From: DATEPR01 sp963780635 | GTDB lineage: Bacteria > Actinomycetota > Actinomycetes > Mycobacteriales > Pseudonocardiaceae | Assembly (NCBI GenBank): GCA_963780635.1 | Contig: CAWACW010000024.1 | Coordinates: forward strand, 186,001 to 250,000 | Direction: 5' to 3' | Length of the DNA stretch: 64,000 nucleotides | Shown: positions 51,419 through 60,479 of the stretch, one piece after another | How positions within the stretch are numbered: position 1 is the stretch's first letter | Layout of the letters: each line of letters begins with the position of its first letter | The notes under the pieces: generated by a model | Database searches by the model: none | What the model was told of the DNA's origin: nothing | What the model saw: the letters and a program-made list of their open reading frames with translations, nothing else | Position numbers and translations under genes: made by a program

Positions 51419-52846
51419 GTGACTGCACAGCGCCCTTCTCGGGGAACCGCCAGCCGTACCTCCGGCTCGGCACCAGGCGCCACCACGCGATCGACGGAAG
51501 TCGACAGGGAAAGCGAGGCCGCGCCACAGCCCACCGTCCCGCCACAGCGCACCTACGTGCTGGACACGTCCGTGCTGCTGTCCGATCCCTGGGCGGTCAA
51601 CAGGTTCGCCGAACATTCCGTGGTGCTGCCACTCGTGGTGATCAGCGAATTGGAGGCCAAGCGCAACCACCCCGAACTCGGCTGGTTCGCCCGGGAAGCC
51701 CTGCGGCTACTGGACGACCTGCGCCTGCAGCACGGCAGGCTGGACATACCGATTCCGATAGGCGACGCCGGTGGCACCCTGCACGTCGAGCTGAACCACT
51801 CCGACCAGCAGGTATTGCCCGCCGGCTTCCGCGCCGAGGCGAACGACGCCCGCATCCTCGCGTGCTCCCTCAACCTGGCCGCGGAGGGTCCTGACGTGAC
51901 GCTGGTCACGAAGGACATTCCGCTGCGGGTCAAGGCGGCCGCGGTCGGCCTGGCCGCGGACGAGTACCGCGCCCAGGACGTCGTGCCCTCGGGCTGGACC
52001 GGCATGGCGGATGTGGAGATGTCGCAGTCCGCGGTGGACCAGCTCTACAAGGACGGCGGGATCGACCCGATCGCCTTCGAGCTGGACCACGTCGCCGAGA
52101 TGCCCTGCCACACCGGTCTGCGGATGCTCGCAGGCACCGCGAGCGCGCTGGGCCGGGTCACCACGGACAAGCAGGTCAAGCTGGTCCGCGGCGACCGCGA
52201 GGCGTTCGGGCTGCGCGGCCGGTCGGCCGAGCAGCGCATCGCCCTGGACGTCCTCCTGGACCCCGAGATCGGCATCGTGTCCCTGGGTGGCCGGGCCGGT
52301 ACCGGCAAGTCCGCCCTGGCCCTGTGCGCGGGCCTGGAGGCCGTCCTGGAACGCGGCCAGCACCGGAAGGTCGTGGTCTTCCGGCCGGTGTACGCGGTCG
52401 GCGGCCAGGAACTGGGCTACCTGCCCGGTTCGGAGTCCGAGAAGATGCAGCCGTGGGCCCAGGCCGTCTTCGACACGCTGGGCGCGCTGGTGAGCGAGAG
52501 CGTGCTGGACGAGGTCACCAGCCGGGGCATGCTGGAAGTCCTGCCGCTCACGCACATCCGTGGCCGGTCGCTGCACGACTCCTACGTGATCGTGGACGAG
52601 GCGCAGTCGCTGGAGCGCAACGTCCTGCTCACGGTGCTGTCGCGGCTGGGCACCGGTTCGCGCGTCGTGCTCACGCACGACGTGGCACAGCGGGACAACC
52701 TGCGGGTCGGCCGGCACGACGGTGTGGCGGCCGTGATCGAGAAGCTCAAGGGCCACCCGCTGTTCGCGCACATCACGCTGACCCGCTCCGAGCGCTCGCC
52801 GATCGCGGCGCTGGTCACCGAGGTGTTGGAGGACTACGCGCAGTAG
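51419..52846 (+). CDS. phoH2: PhoH2-type PIN domain-PhoH ATPase fusion
   Basis: The 475-residue protein joins a PIN-type RNase domain (about 45-175: TYVLDTSVLLSDPWAV, VISELEAKRN, EANDARILA, TLVTKDIPLR) to a PhoH ATPase (about 255-470: GRAGTGKSALALC near 291, VVFRPVYAVGGQELGYLPGS, SYVIVDEAQSLER near 388, VLTHDVAQRDN). PhoH2 of mycobacteria (Rv1095) unwinds and cleaves RNA. The GTG at 51419 has a GAGGGAG site; the upstream in-frame extension is low-complexity and rejected. No clear phoAT-type antitoxin ORF is visible upstream. Confidence 0.93.
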   Translation: MTAQRPSRGTASRTSGSAPGATTRSTEVDRESEAAPQPTVPPQRTYVLDTSVLLSDPWAVNRFAEHSVVLPLVVISELEAKRNHPELGWFAREALRLLDDLRLQHGRLDIPIPIGDAGGTLHVELNHSDQQVLPAGFRAEANDARILACSLNLAAEGPDVTLVTKDIPLRVKAAAVGLAADEYRAQDVVPSGWTGMADVEMSQSAVDQLYKDGGIDPIAFELDHVAEMPCHTGLRMLAGTASALGRVTTDKQVKLVRGDREAFGLRGRSAEQRIALDVLLDPEIGIVSLGGRAGTGKSALALCAGLEAVLERGQHRKVVVFRPVYAVGGQELGYLPGSESEKMQPWAQAVFDTLGALVSESVLDEVTSRGMLEVLPLTHIRGRSLHDSYVIVDEAQSLERNVLLTVLSRLGTGSRVVLTHDVAQRDNLRVGRHDGVAAVIEKLKGHPLFAHITLTRSERSPIAALVTEVLEDYAQ

Positions 52847-52858
52847 TGCGGACGACCT

Positions 52859-52887
52859 CGCGGAGGGCGCCTCGTGCGCCCTCCGCG
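52859..52887. terminator. Bidirectional terminator between phoH2 and the ABC permease
   Basis: CGCGGAGGGCGC (52859-52870) pairs perfectly with GCGCCCTCCGCG (52876-52887) over a five-base loop, between the two convergent stop codons. Confidence 0.85.
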
Positions 52888-52892
52888 GTTCG

Positions 52893-53744
52893 TCAGTCGA
52901 CGGCCCGCCGCATGAAGCCCCAGATGCCGATGCCGCCGAAGATCAGCAACGCCAGGAAACCGGCCGGAATGTCGATCCACAGCGGAATCGAGGGCACCCC
53001 CGGCACCAGCACCGCCCGCATCGCCTCGCTGGTGTAGGTCAGCGGGTTGAACGCGCAGAACACCTGGAACCAGCGCAGCGTGCTCAGGCCGCGCCACGGG
53101 AACTGCGTGCAGCCGGTGAACATCAGCGGCGTGAGGATCACCGCGAACATGATGTTGATCCGGCGCGGCGTCACGAGGGTGCCGATCGTCATGCCGATCG
53201 CGGCGCCGACCAGTGAACCCAGCACGATGATGCCGAACACCGCGGGCAGCTTGCTGGCCGGCCAGGACACGGTCGGCAGCAGCGCGAGGCCCACCGGCAC
53301 CATCAGCACCGCCGCGATGATGCCGCGCAGCGCGCCGAACACCATCTTCTCCACCGCGACCCACGGCACCGGCATCGGCGCGAGCAGCCGGTCCTCGATC
53401 TCGCGGGTGAACGAGAAGTCCATGATCAGCGGCATCGTGGTGTTCTGCAGGCCGCCGAGGAAGCCGTTCAGGGCCACGATGCCCGCCATCAGGATCGGCG
53501 CGAACGCGGCGCTGTTCACGTAGCCGAGGCCGCCCAGCACCTTGCCGAAGATGAACAGCATGAAGAACGGCTGGATGACGACCTGCGCCAGGAACGGCAG
53601 CAGCTCGCGGCCGGTGACGAAGACGTCCCGCCACAGCACGGAACCGAACGTCCGCAGCGAGACGAACATCCCCGAGGACGGCAGGGCGTCGATGTCCGGC
53701 CCGGTGCCCGGCGAGCTCGGCGCTCGGGTGGTGGTGGCGGTCAT
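52893..53744 (-). CDS. ABC-2 type transporter permease
   Basis: The 283-residue membrane protein has six predicted helices and the ABC-2 motif block near the end (LSTLRWFQVFCAFNPLTYTS). It is the permease partner of the upstream ATPase, whose stop overlaps its ATG by four bases (ATGA). Such DrrA/DrrB-like pairs export drugs, lipids or polysaccharide precursors in actinobacteria. The N-terminal 30 residues are hydrophilic. Substrate unknown. Confidence 0.9.
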   Translation of the reverse strand: MTATTTRAPSSPGTGPDIDALPSSGMFVSLRTFGSVLWRDVFVTGRELLPFLAQVVIQPFFMLFIFGKVLGGLGYVNSAAFAPILMAGIVALNGFLGGLQNTTMPLIMDFSFTREIEDRLLAPMPVPWVAVEKMVFGALRGIIAAVLMVPVGLALLPTVSWPASKLPAVFGIIVLGSLVGAAIGMTIGTLVTPRRINIMFAVILTPLMFTGCTQFPWRGLSTLRWFQVFCAFNPLTYTSEAMRAVLVPGVPSIPLWIDIPAGFLALLIFGGIGIWGFMRRAVD

Positions 53745-54802
53745 CGCAACTCCCGTCCGGTCAGGTGGATGAAGACGTCCTCAAGGCTGGGCGTGCCGAT
53801 GGACAGATCCCGCACCGCGCAACCGAGGTCGCCCAGCGCGGTCAGGACCGGCGGCAGGGCCACCGCCGGCTCGGCGGAGGTGTAGAGGCGGAAGCTGCCG
53901 GTGCCCGCCGGCGGCGCACCCCCGGGTGGCATACCGCCGGGTGGCATACCGGGCATCCCGGGCGGCATGCCCGGTGGCATGCCTGCGGGTGGGCCGCCCG
54001 CGGTGAGCCGTTCGACCCGCTCGATGCCGTCGATCCGGGACAGCCGCTCGGTGACCAGGTCCGCGGCGATGTCACCGAGGTCGACGGAGACCGTGAGCGT
54101 CGTGCTGCCTGGCAGGCCCTTGGTCAGCGCCTCCGGTGTGTCCAGCGCGAGCAGCTTGCCGTGGTCCACGATGCCGACGCGGTCGCACAGTTTGGCGGCC
54201 TCGTCCATGTCGTGCGTGGTCAGCACGACCGTCACGCCGTCCTCGTGCAGCTCGGCGACCCGCTCGTGCACGAACAGCCGGGCCTGTGGGTCCAGGCCGG
54301 TGGACGGCTCGTCCAGGAACATCACCTTCGGCTTGTGCATCAGCGCGCGGGCGATCATCACCCGCTGCGCCTGCCCACCGGACACGAAGTCGACCCGGGC
54401 GGTCGCCTGCTTGGCCAGACCCATCCGCTCCAGGATCTCGTCCGCCAGCCGGTTGCGTTCCGCCCGGCCCACACCGTGGTAGGCAGCGTGGAACAGCAGG
54501 TTCTGCCGAATGTTGAGCGACCGGTCGAGGTTGTTGCGCTGCGGCACCACGGCCAGCAGCTGCCGGGCCCGCTTCGCGTCCGACCGGACGTCGACACCAC
54601 ACACCGTCGCCTTGCCCGACGTGGCTCGGACCCGCGTGGTCAGCACGCCGACCGTGGTGGTCTTCCCGGCACCGTTGGGACCGAGCAGGCCGAACACTTC
54701 GCCGGACCGCACGCTGAAACTGAGCTCGTCCACGGCGGCGGGCGCTCCCCGCCGGTACCGCTTCACCAGGTCCGATACGACAACTGTGTCCTTCACGCGC
54801 AC
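53741..54802 (-). CDS. ABC transporter ATPase (DrrA-like) with Met/Gly/Pro-rich insert
   Basis: The 353-residue ATPase has Walker A GPNGAGKTT (about 40-48), a Q-loop (VVPQRNNLDRSL), a signature written VSGGQAQRV (about 140-148), Walker B KVMFLDEPSTGLD (about 160) and the H-loop TTHDMDE. The C-terminal domain typical of DrrA-type exporters is broken by an insert of about 30 residues (residues 268-300) made of GMPPG repeats, which is unusual for the family. ATG-type start at 54802 (GTG). Operon with the permease. Confidence 0.9.
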   Translation of the reverse strand: MRVKDTVVVSDLVKRYRRGAPAAVDELSFSVRSGEVFGLLGPNGAGKTTTVGVLTTRVRATSGKATVCGVDVRSDAKRARQLLAVVPQRNNLDRSLNIRQNLLFHAAYHGVGRAERNRLADEILERMGLAKQATARVDFVSGGQAQRVMIARALMHKPKVMFLDEPSTGLDPQARLFVHERVAELHEDGVTVVLTTHDMDEAAKLCDRVGIVDHGKLLALDTPEALTKGLPGSTTLTVSVDLGDIAADLVTERLSRIDGIERVERLTAGGPPAGMPPGMPPGMPGMPPGGMPPGGAPPAGTGSFRLYTSAEPAVALPPVLTALGDLGCAVRDLSIGTPSLEDVFIHLTGRELR

Positions 54803-54840
54803 AGCCTAATTGTCGACCCCCACCTTTCCGCAGGTCTTTG

Positions 54841-56280
54841 TCACCATCCGCCGGGCAGCGGTCTGCCCTCAGCGAACCCCGCCGCCGACTGCACGCCCAG
54901 CACAGCGCGCTCATGGAACGACTCCAGGTCCGGCGCCCCCGCGTAGGTGCAGGCAGACCGGACGCCCGAGCAGATCTCGTCCAGCAGATCCTCGACGCCC
55001 GGCCGGGCCGGGTCCAGCCGCATCCGTGAGGACGAGATGCCCTCCTCGAACAGCGCCTTGCGGGCCCGGTCGAACGCGCTGTCGCCGCGGGTCCGCGCGG
55101 TCACGGCCCGCTTGGACGCCATGCCGAACGACTCCTTGTAGAGGTTGCCGTGCTCGTCGCGGTGCAGGTCGCCGGGCGACTCGTAGGTGCCCGCGAACCA
55201 CGAGCCGACCATCGCGGCCGACGCCCCCGCGGCCAGTGCCAGCGCCACGTCCCTCGGGTGCCGGACACCGCCGTCGGCCCAGACGTGTCTGCCCAGCCGG
55301 CGAGCCTCGGCCGCACACTCGGCGACCGCCGAGAACTGCGGCCTGCCGACGCCGGTCATCATCCGCGTGGTGCACATCGCGCCAGGGCCGACACCGACCT
55401 TGACCACGTCCGCACCGGCCTCGACCAGGTCCCGCACACCCTCGGCGGTCACCACGTTGCCCGCCACCAGCGGCACGCCCGGCGCGTGCTCGCGAACCGA
55501 TCGCAGCGTGGTCAGCATCTTCTCCTGGTGGCCGTGCGCTGTGTCCACCACGAGCACGTCCACCCCGGCCTCGACCAGGTCCTTCGCCTTCGCGTCCACG
55601 TCACCGTTCACGCCGATCGCGGCGGCCACCCGCAGCCTGCCCCGTGCGTCCACCGCCGGCCGGTACAGCTCGGCCCGCAGCGCTCCCAGCTCGGTGAGCA
55701 CGCCGGCCAGCGTGCCGTCGGGGGCGACGCCGAGCACGATCTGTTCCGGCCTGCCGTGCAGCGCGTCGAACACGGCCCGGGGCGCGGTGTCCAGCGGCAG
55801 CATCGGCACATCCGTCCGCAGCACGTCGCTGACCCGCGTGAACCGGTCGACGCCCGCGCAGTCCGCCTCGTCCACGACACCGACCGGGCGGCCCGCGTCG
55901 TCCACCACCGCGACCGCGCCGTGCGCCCGCTTGGGCAGCAGGTTCAGCACATCGGCCACGGAACCGGCAGGTGTCAGTACCAGCGGGGTGTCCCAGACGG
56001 TGTGCCGTTGCTTGACCCAGGTGACGATCTCGGTCACCGCGGCCGTGTCCACGTCCTGCGGCAGGACCACCAGGCCACCACGCCGGGCCACGGTCTCGGC
56101 CATCCGCCGGCCGGCGACGGCGGTCATGTTCGCCACCACCACCGGGATCGTCGCACCGGTGCCGTCTGCGGTCGTCAGGTCGACGCCGAACCTCGACTCG
56201 ACGGCGGACCGCCGAGGTACGAGGAACACGTCGTCATAGGTCAGGTCGTAGCCGGGCCGATCGCCCTCGATGAAGCGCAC
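54841..56280 (-). CDS. guaB1: GuaB1, CBS-domain GMP reductase of the IMPDH family
   Basis: The 479-residue protein has the IMPDH/GMPR barrel: LTYDDVFLVPRRS at the start, VVDTAHGHQEKML, VKVGVGPGAMCTTRMMTG with the catalytic Cys (about 303), and ESFGMASKRAVT near the end. A pair of CBS domains lies at about 95-200. Mycobacterial GuaB1 was shown to be a GMP reductase, converting GMP to IMP with NADPH, controlled by ATP and GTP on the CBS domains; I apply that by family. The start is GTG. Flanked by ligB and the ABC operon, all minus strand. Confidence 0.9.
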   Translation of the reverse strand: MRFIEGDRPGYDLTYDDVFLVPRRSAVESRFGVDLTTADGTGATIPVVVANMTAVAGRRMAETVARRGGLVVLPQDVDTAAVTEIVTWVKQRHTVWDTPLVLTPAGSVADVLNLLPKRAHGAVAVVDDAGRPVGVVDEADCAGVDRFTRVSDVLRTDVPMLPLDTAPRAVFDALHGRPEQIVLGVAPDGTLAGVLTELGALRAELYRPAVDARGRLRVAAAIGVNGDVDAKAKDLVEAGVDVLVVDTAHGHQEKMLTTLRSVREHAPGVPLVAGNVVTAEGVRDLVEAGADVVKVGVGPGAMCTTRMMTGVGRPQFSAVAECAAEARRLGRHVWADGGVRHPRDVALALAAGASAAMVGSWFAGTYESPGDLHRDEHGNLYKESFGMASKRAVTARTRGDSAFDRARKALFEEGISSSRMRLDPARPGVEDLLDEICSGVRSACTYAGAPDLESFHERAVLGVQSAAGFAEGRPLPGGW

Positions 56281-56339
56281 GGCTCACCAGACTACCTGGC
56301 CGGAGGCGGTGTCGGTGGGCGTCTCGCTGGACTGTCCTG

Positions 56340-57869
56340 TCAGGACGCCTGACCGGGCAGCATGCCGCGCACGGTGTCGATGGTGTCGGCGTCGGCCGCC
56401 TCCTTGTCCGGCCGGTACCGGACCACCCGGGCGAACCGCAGGGCGACCCCGCCCGGGTAACGCGTGCTGCCCTGCACGCCGTCCAGCGCGATCTCCACGA
56501 CGAGTTCCGGGTGCAGATACACGGTCCAGTCGGTGCGGTGCGACTCGTGCTGGGGGAACTGCGCGGTCTGCCAGGCGAGCAGCTCGTCGGTCAGGCCCTT
56601 GAACGTCTTACCCACCATCACCGGCGGGCCGCCGTCCGGGTCGCGGGCGCCCAGGTGCAGGTTCGACAGGTAGCCGGTGCGCCTGCCGTGGCCCCACTCG
56701 GCGGCGAGCACGACCAGATCCAGCGTGTGCACCGGTTTGACCTTCTGCCAGGCCTTGCCGCGCCTGCCCGCCGCGTAGGGCGACGCCAGCGACTTCACGA
56801 CGACGCCCTCGTGACCCGCGGCCAGTGCGTTCTCGAGGATCTCGGCCGCCTCTGTCGCGTTAGGACCGTGCCGGCCAGGGACGAGGTAGCCGCTCGCCGC
56901 CGTGTGCAGTGCGGTGGACCGTTCGCGCAATGGCGCATCCAGCAGGTCGACGCCATCCAGGTGCAGGCAGTCGAAGAAGTACGGGCGCAGCAACTCCTCG
57001 CGGGGCGCCGTCGCACCGAAGCGGCTCATCGTCTCCTGGAACGGGCGCGGCCTGCCGTCCGGGTCGAGCGCGAGCGTCTCACCGTCCAGCACGACGGACC
57101 GCACCGGCAGGTCCTCGATCATCGCGACCAGCTCCGGCACGCTCGCGGTGATCTCGCGCAGCGTGCGGGTGTAGACGTGGATGTCCTTGCCGTCCTTGTG
57201 TACCTGGATCCGGGCACCGTCCAGTTTGTACTCGACGGACACGTCCCCCAGCTCGCCGACGGCGGCGGCGACCGACTCGGCGGGGGAGGCCAGCATCGGC
57301 CGGACCGGGGTGCCCAGCGTCAGCCGGAACCGGCGCAGCCCCTCGATTCCCGTGGTGAGCGCTGTGCTCGCGGTGGCGGTCAGCGACCCGGACAGCATGA
57401 ACGCGCGCCGGACGTCCTCGCCGGGCACGCCGGCGGCGCGGGCCACGGCGTCCACCATCACGCCTTCCAGCGCGCCCTGGCGCAGTTCGCCGGTGAGCAG
57501 CCGGAACAGGAAGTCGTGCTCCGCCTTGGTGGCCCGGCCCAGCAGCCCGGACAGCACCTCGGTGCGGGCGGCGATCGATCCGGCACCGCTCTGTTGGGCC
57601 AATGCGGTGAGCGTGCCGTCCACCTCGGCCACCGTCAGGCCGGGCGTCGCGGCGGGCGTGACCTCGATCTTGACCAGGGTGCGCCAGCTGGTCCCGATCC
57701 GGCCCTGCCGGGGCTGGCCGACCAGGAAGCCGACCAGCGCGGGCACCTCGCTGACCACATCGGCAGCCCGCAGCGCGCCGGCCAGGGCGTCGATCTTGGC
57801 CAGCCGGGACCGGGTGGCCGCCACGGTGGCGGACGCGGTGACGACGTCCGAGAAGAGCACGTCACTCAT
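56340..57869 (-). CDS. ligB: ATP-dependent DNA ligase, LigB type
   Basis: The 509-residue enzyme has an N-terminal DNA-binding domain, the adenylation motif EYKLDGARIQVH (Lys about 214), motif III-IV (LDGETLAL, EGVVVKSL) and motif V-VI with LVVLAAEWGHGRR and ALRFARVVRYRPDK in the OB domain. It matches LigB (Rv3062), one of the accessory ATP-dependent ligases beside the NAD-dependent LigA; its exact repair role is unclear. The ATG lies eight bases inside the end of the MocR gene upstream, so the two may be co-transcribed. Confidence 0.92.
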   Translation of the reverse strand: MSDVLFSDVVTASATVAATRSRLAKIDALAGALRAADVVSEVPALVGFLVGQPRQGRIGTSWRTLVKIEVTPAATPGLTVAEVDGTLTALAQQSGAGSIAARTEVLSGLLGRATKAEHDFLFRLLTGELRQGALEGVMVDAVARAAGVPGEDVRRAFMLSGSLTATASTALTTGIEGLRRFRLTLGTPVRPMLASPAESVAAAVGELGDVSVEYKLDGARIQVHKDGKDIHVYTRTLREITASVPELVAMIEDLPVRSVVLDGETLALDPDGRPRPFQETMSRFGATAPREELLRPYFFDCLHLDGVDLLDAPLRERSTALHTAASGYLVPGRHGPNATEAAEILENALAAGHEGVVVKSLASPYAAGRRGKAWQKVKPVHTLDLVVLAAEWGHGRRTGYLSNLHLGARDPDGGPPVMVGKTFKGLTDELLAWQTAQFPQHESHRTDWTVYLHPELVVEIALDGVQGSTRYPGGVALRFARVVRYRPDKEAADADTIDTVRGMLPGQAS

Positions 57870-59265
57870 GGTGCCGCAGGTTGCCGAAAGTTCGCGCGAT
57901 CTCGGCGACCGCGGAGCGTAACCGGTCCGGGCTCAGCAGCGCGTAACCCAGCACCAATCCGGGATAGGGCGGGGTCGTGCCGGGGTGGCTGTAGCCGGAC
58001 AGGGCGATGGCGTTGATGTTCGCCCTGGCGAGGCGGGCCTGCAATGCCTGGTCGTCGGTGCCGCTGGGCAGGCGTAGCACCACGTGCAGCCCGGCCGCGA
58101 CGCCGACCGGCTGCCAATCGGGCAGGTGCTCGGCCAGGGCCGTGAGCAGGGCGTCCCGGCGGCGGCGATACTGCTGGCGGGTGCTGCGCAGGTGCCGGTC
58201 GTAGCCGCCGGTGCGCAGCAGGTGGGCCATCGCGGCGTGGGTGAGTGGACTGCCGCCGAGGTCGTGCAGACGCTTGCGCGTGGTCAGCTGGGCGCGCAGC
58301 GGTGCGGGCGCGACGACCCAGCCCAGGCGCAGCGCCGGGGCAAGCGTCTTGCTGGCGCTGCCCTGGTAGACGACCCGTGCCGGATCGAGTGCCTGCAGCG
58401 CGGACAGCGGGGCGGTGTCGTAGCGGTGCTCGGCGTCGTAGTCGTCCTCGATGATCAGGCCGTCGACATCCTTCGCCCAGCTCAGCAAGGCCATCCGGCG
58501 GCGTGGGTGCAGCGGGACGCCGAGCGGGAACTGGTGCGCGGTGGTGGCGCAGACGACGCGGGCACCGGTGGCGGCGAGGGCGGCCACGACCAGGCCGTCC
58601 TCGTCGACGGGGACCGGGATCGGAGTGAGGCCGTGGTGGGCGAACAGCTCGGCCTGGCCGGGGTGCCGCGGGTTCTCCACGGCGATCCGGTCGTGGCCGG
58701 CGGCGTGCAGGGCCTGCGTGAGCAGCGCGAGCCCTTCGGCGGCGCCGTTGGTGACGACGATGTTGGCGGGAGTGCAGGAGACCGCGCGGACACGGCCGAG
58801 GTAGGCGGCGAGTTCGGTGCGCAGCGCGGGCAGGCCCGCCGGATCGGGGTAGCCGAGGCCCGCGGTGGCGAGGGTGTCCAGGCCTGCCTTGGTCGCGGCG
58901 AGCCAGGCCGAGCGGGGGAAGGCGGACAGCGCGGGGAGCCCCGGGCGCAGGTCGTAACGCCAGGCGGGCTCCGGGTCGTCGCCGGTGCCCGTGGCCGGAT
59001 CGGTGCCGGTGACCGAGTCGGAGACGGCGGTCCCGGAGCCGCGGTGGGCGACCAGGTAGCCCTCGGCGACGAGCTGCGTGTAGGCGAGCGTGACGGTGCC
59101 GCGCGCCACACCGAGCTGGGCGGCGAGGTCGCGGCTGGACGGCAGCCGAGCGCCCGCGGCGAGTCGACCGGTCCGGATCGCTTCGCGCAGCCCGGCCTCC
59201 ACGGCCCGGCCACGAGTACCCGGCGTGATCAACAGCTCCCGGAAAGTGGACCAGTTAACGCCCAT
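57862..59265 (-). CDS. MocR/PdxR-like regulator (GntR HTH plus aminotransferase domain)
   Basis: The 467-residue protein has an N-terminal winged HTH (AVEAGLREAIRTGRLAAGAR, LPSSRDLAAQLGVARGTVTL, about 20-75) and a type I aminotransferase domain with IEDDYDAEHRY (about 267) and the PLP Lys in GSASKTLAPALRLGW (about 304). MocR proteins sense PLP, GABA or related amines and usually act on a divergent gene. Here that is the EamA exporter, 47 bp away. Direct repeats GTGGACC around its start codon are likely binding sites. Overlaps ligB by eight bases. Confidence 0.92.
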   Translation of the reverse strand: MGVNWSTFRELLITPGTRGRAVEAGLREAIRTGRLAAGARLPSSRDLAAQLGVARGTVTLAYTQLVAEGYLVAHRGSGTAVSDSVTGTDPATGTGDDPEPAWRYDLRPGLPALSAFPRSAWLAATKAGLDTLATAGLGYPDPAGLPALRTELAAYLGRVRAVSCTPANIVVTNGAAEGLALLTQALHAAGHDRIAVENPRHPGQAELFAHHGLTPIPVPVDEDGLVVAALAATGARVVCATTAHQFPLGVPLHPRRRMALLSWAKDVDGLIIEDDYDAEHRYDTAPLSALQALDPARVVYQGSASKTLAPALRLGWVVAPAPLRAQLTTRKRLHDLGGSPLTHAAMAHLLRTGGYDRHLRSTRQQYRRRRDALLTALAEHLPDWQPVGVAAGLHVVLRLPSGTDDQALQARLARANINAIALSGYSHPGTTPPYPGLVLGYALLSPDRLRSAVAEIARTFGNLRHHE

Positions 59266-59276
59266 CAGAGTGGACC
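59246..59276. promoter_or_regulatory. Direct repeats in the MocR/EamA divergent region
   Basis: GTGGACC occurs at 59246-59252 and 59270-59276, 24 bp apart, flanking the MocR start codon. A CCAACGGGTTGG dyad (59288-59299) lies nearer the exporter start. MocR dimers typically bind two direct half-sites with such spacing, so autoregulation is likely. Confidence 0.5.
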
Positions 59277-59312
59277 TTACGTCTGTACCAACGGGTTGGC
59301 AGGCTCGAGCAG

Positions 59313-60257
59313 GTGACAGTCGGTGGGCGGCGGGTGCCGGTGGCGCTGGGCGCGTCGGCCGCGGTGATCGTGGGCGGATCGGTGCCGGTGACGGGGCTGC
59401 TGGCGGGGTATCCGGTGCTGTCCGGGCAGGCCATCCGGTATGCGATCGGGGCGGTGGCGCTGTACGCGTGGCTGCGGGGGAGCGGTCGGCGGCTGCCGAG
59501 ACTCACGCGGCGCGACCTCGTCGGGCTGACGGGCATGATCGCGCTGGGCATGCTGGGATTCAACGCGGTGGTGCTGGCGGCGCAGCGGTATGCGGAGCCG
59601 GGTTTCGTGGCGGCGATGATCGGGGGCACGCCGCTGTTCCTGGCGTTGCTGGTGCCCGCGGCGCGGGGCCGTCGTCCGTCGTTGCTCGCGCTGATCGGGG
59701 CCGTGGTCGTGGTGGCCGGGGTGGTGGTGCTGTCCGGCGGCGGGTCGTGGCATGGGCCGGGATTGCTGCTGTCGGCGGCGGCGCTGGCGGGCGAGGTGAT
59801 GTTCACGGTGTCCGGCGCGGGGGTGACGCGGCGGCTCGGCGTCGTCGAGGCGAGTACGTGGGCCAGCGCAGTGGCGGCCGTGGTCGGGGCGGCGGTGAGT
59901 TCGGTGGTCGACGGCGGGTCGGCGTGGCCGATGCCGACGCGGACCCAGGTGATCGCGCTGGTGGTGCTGGGCGTGGTCGTGACGGCGGTGGCTTTCGGGG
60001 CGTGGTACACGTGCGTGAGGGCGCTTGGTGCGGACAGAGCGGGAGTGTTGATCGGCCTGATGCCGGTGGCCGGGCTGGTGATGTCAGTGGCGCTGGGCGC
60101 CCAGCACGTGACGGTCACGGCGGTGGCTGGCGCGCTCCTCGTGGGAGTGGGCTGCGCAACGGGCCTGGCCAGAGCACCAGCGCAGGCTCCAGCACCAGCC
60201 GCTCCAGCAGCTGCGATGCCAGCATCGGCACTGGACCAAGTAGACCGAGATCGCTGA
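59313..60257 (+). CDS. EamA/DMT family transporter
   Basis: The 314-residue protein has ten predicted membrane helices in two EamA repeats (ASAAVIVGGSVPVTGLLAGY, ALGMLGFNAVVLAAQRYAEP; then LLSAAALAGEVMFTVSGAGV, AFGAWYTCVRALGADRAGVL). DMT exporters move amino acids or metabolites out of the cell. Divergent from a MocR regulator, so export of an amine or amino acid is plausible. The GTG at 59313 follows GAGCAG. The C-terminal 30 residues are Ala/Pro-rich and run into a 29-bp repeat array. Confidence 0.9.
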   Translation: MTVGGRRVPVALGASAAVIVGGSVPVTGLLAGYPVLSGQAIRYAIGAVALYAWLRGSGRRLPRLTRRDLVGLTGMIALGMLGFNAVVLAAQRYAEPGFVAAMIGGTPLFLALLVPAARGRRPSLLALIGAVVVVAGVVVLSGGGSWHGPGLLLSAAALAGEVMFTVSGAGVTRRLGVVEASTWASAVAAVVGAAVSSVVDGGSAWPMPTRTQVIALVVLGVVVTAVAFGAWYTCVRALGADRAGVLIGLMPVAGLVMSVALGAQHVTVTAVAGALLVGVGCATGLARAPAQAPAPAAPAAAMPASALDQVDRDR

Positions 60258-60415
60258 GCCCGCTCGCCGATCCCACGCTGAGCCCGCTCTCGCCGATGCC
60301 CATCGCTGAGCCCGCTCTCGCCGATGCCGGATCGCTGAGCCCGCTCTCGCCGATGCCCGATCGCTGAGCCCGCTCTCGCCGATGCCGGATCGCTGAGCCC
60401 GGTCGCCGACCCCGG
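60252..60415. repeat. 29-bp tandem array at the 3' end of the EamA gene
   Basis: Six copies of a 24-29 bp unit (CGCTGAGCCCGCTCTCGCCGATGCC) start at 60252, 60276, 60304, 60333, 60362 and 60391; the last four steps are 28 or 29 bp. The EamA stop TGA (60255-60257) lies in the first copy, so every copy carries a CGCTGAGC stop. Unrelated in sequence to arrays A-D. Confidence 0.85.
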
Positions 60416-60479
60416 TCAGTGCCTGGCCGGACCCCGTTCGGCCGAGACCCTTGAGGCAGCACCCTGTTCGTGCAGCCGG

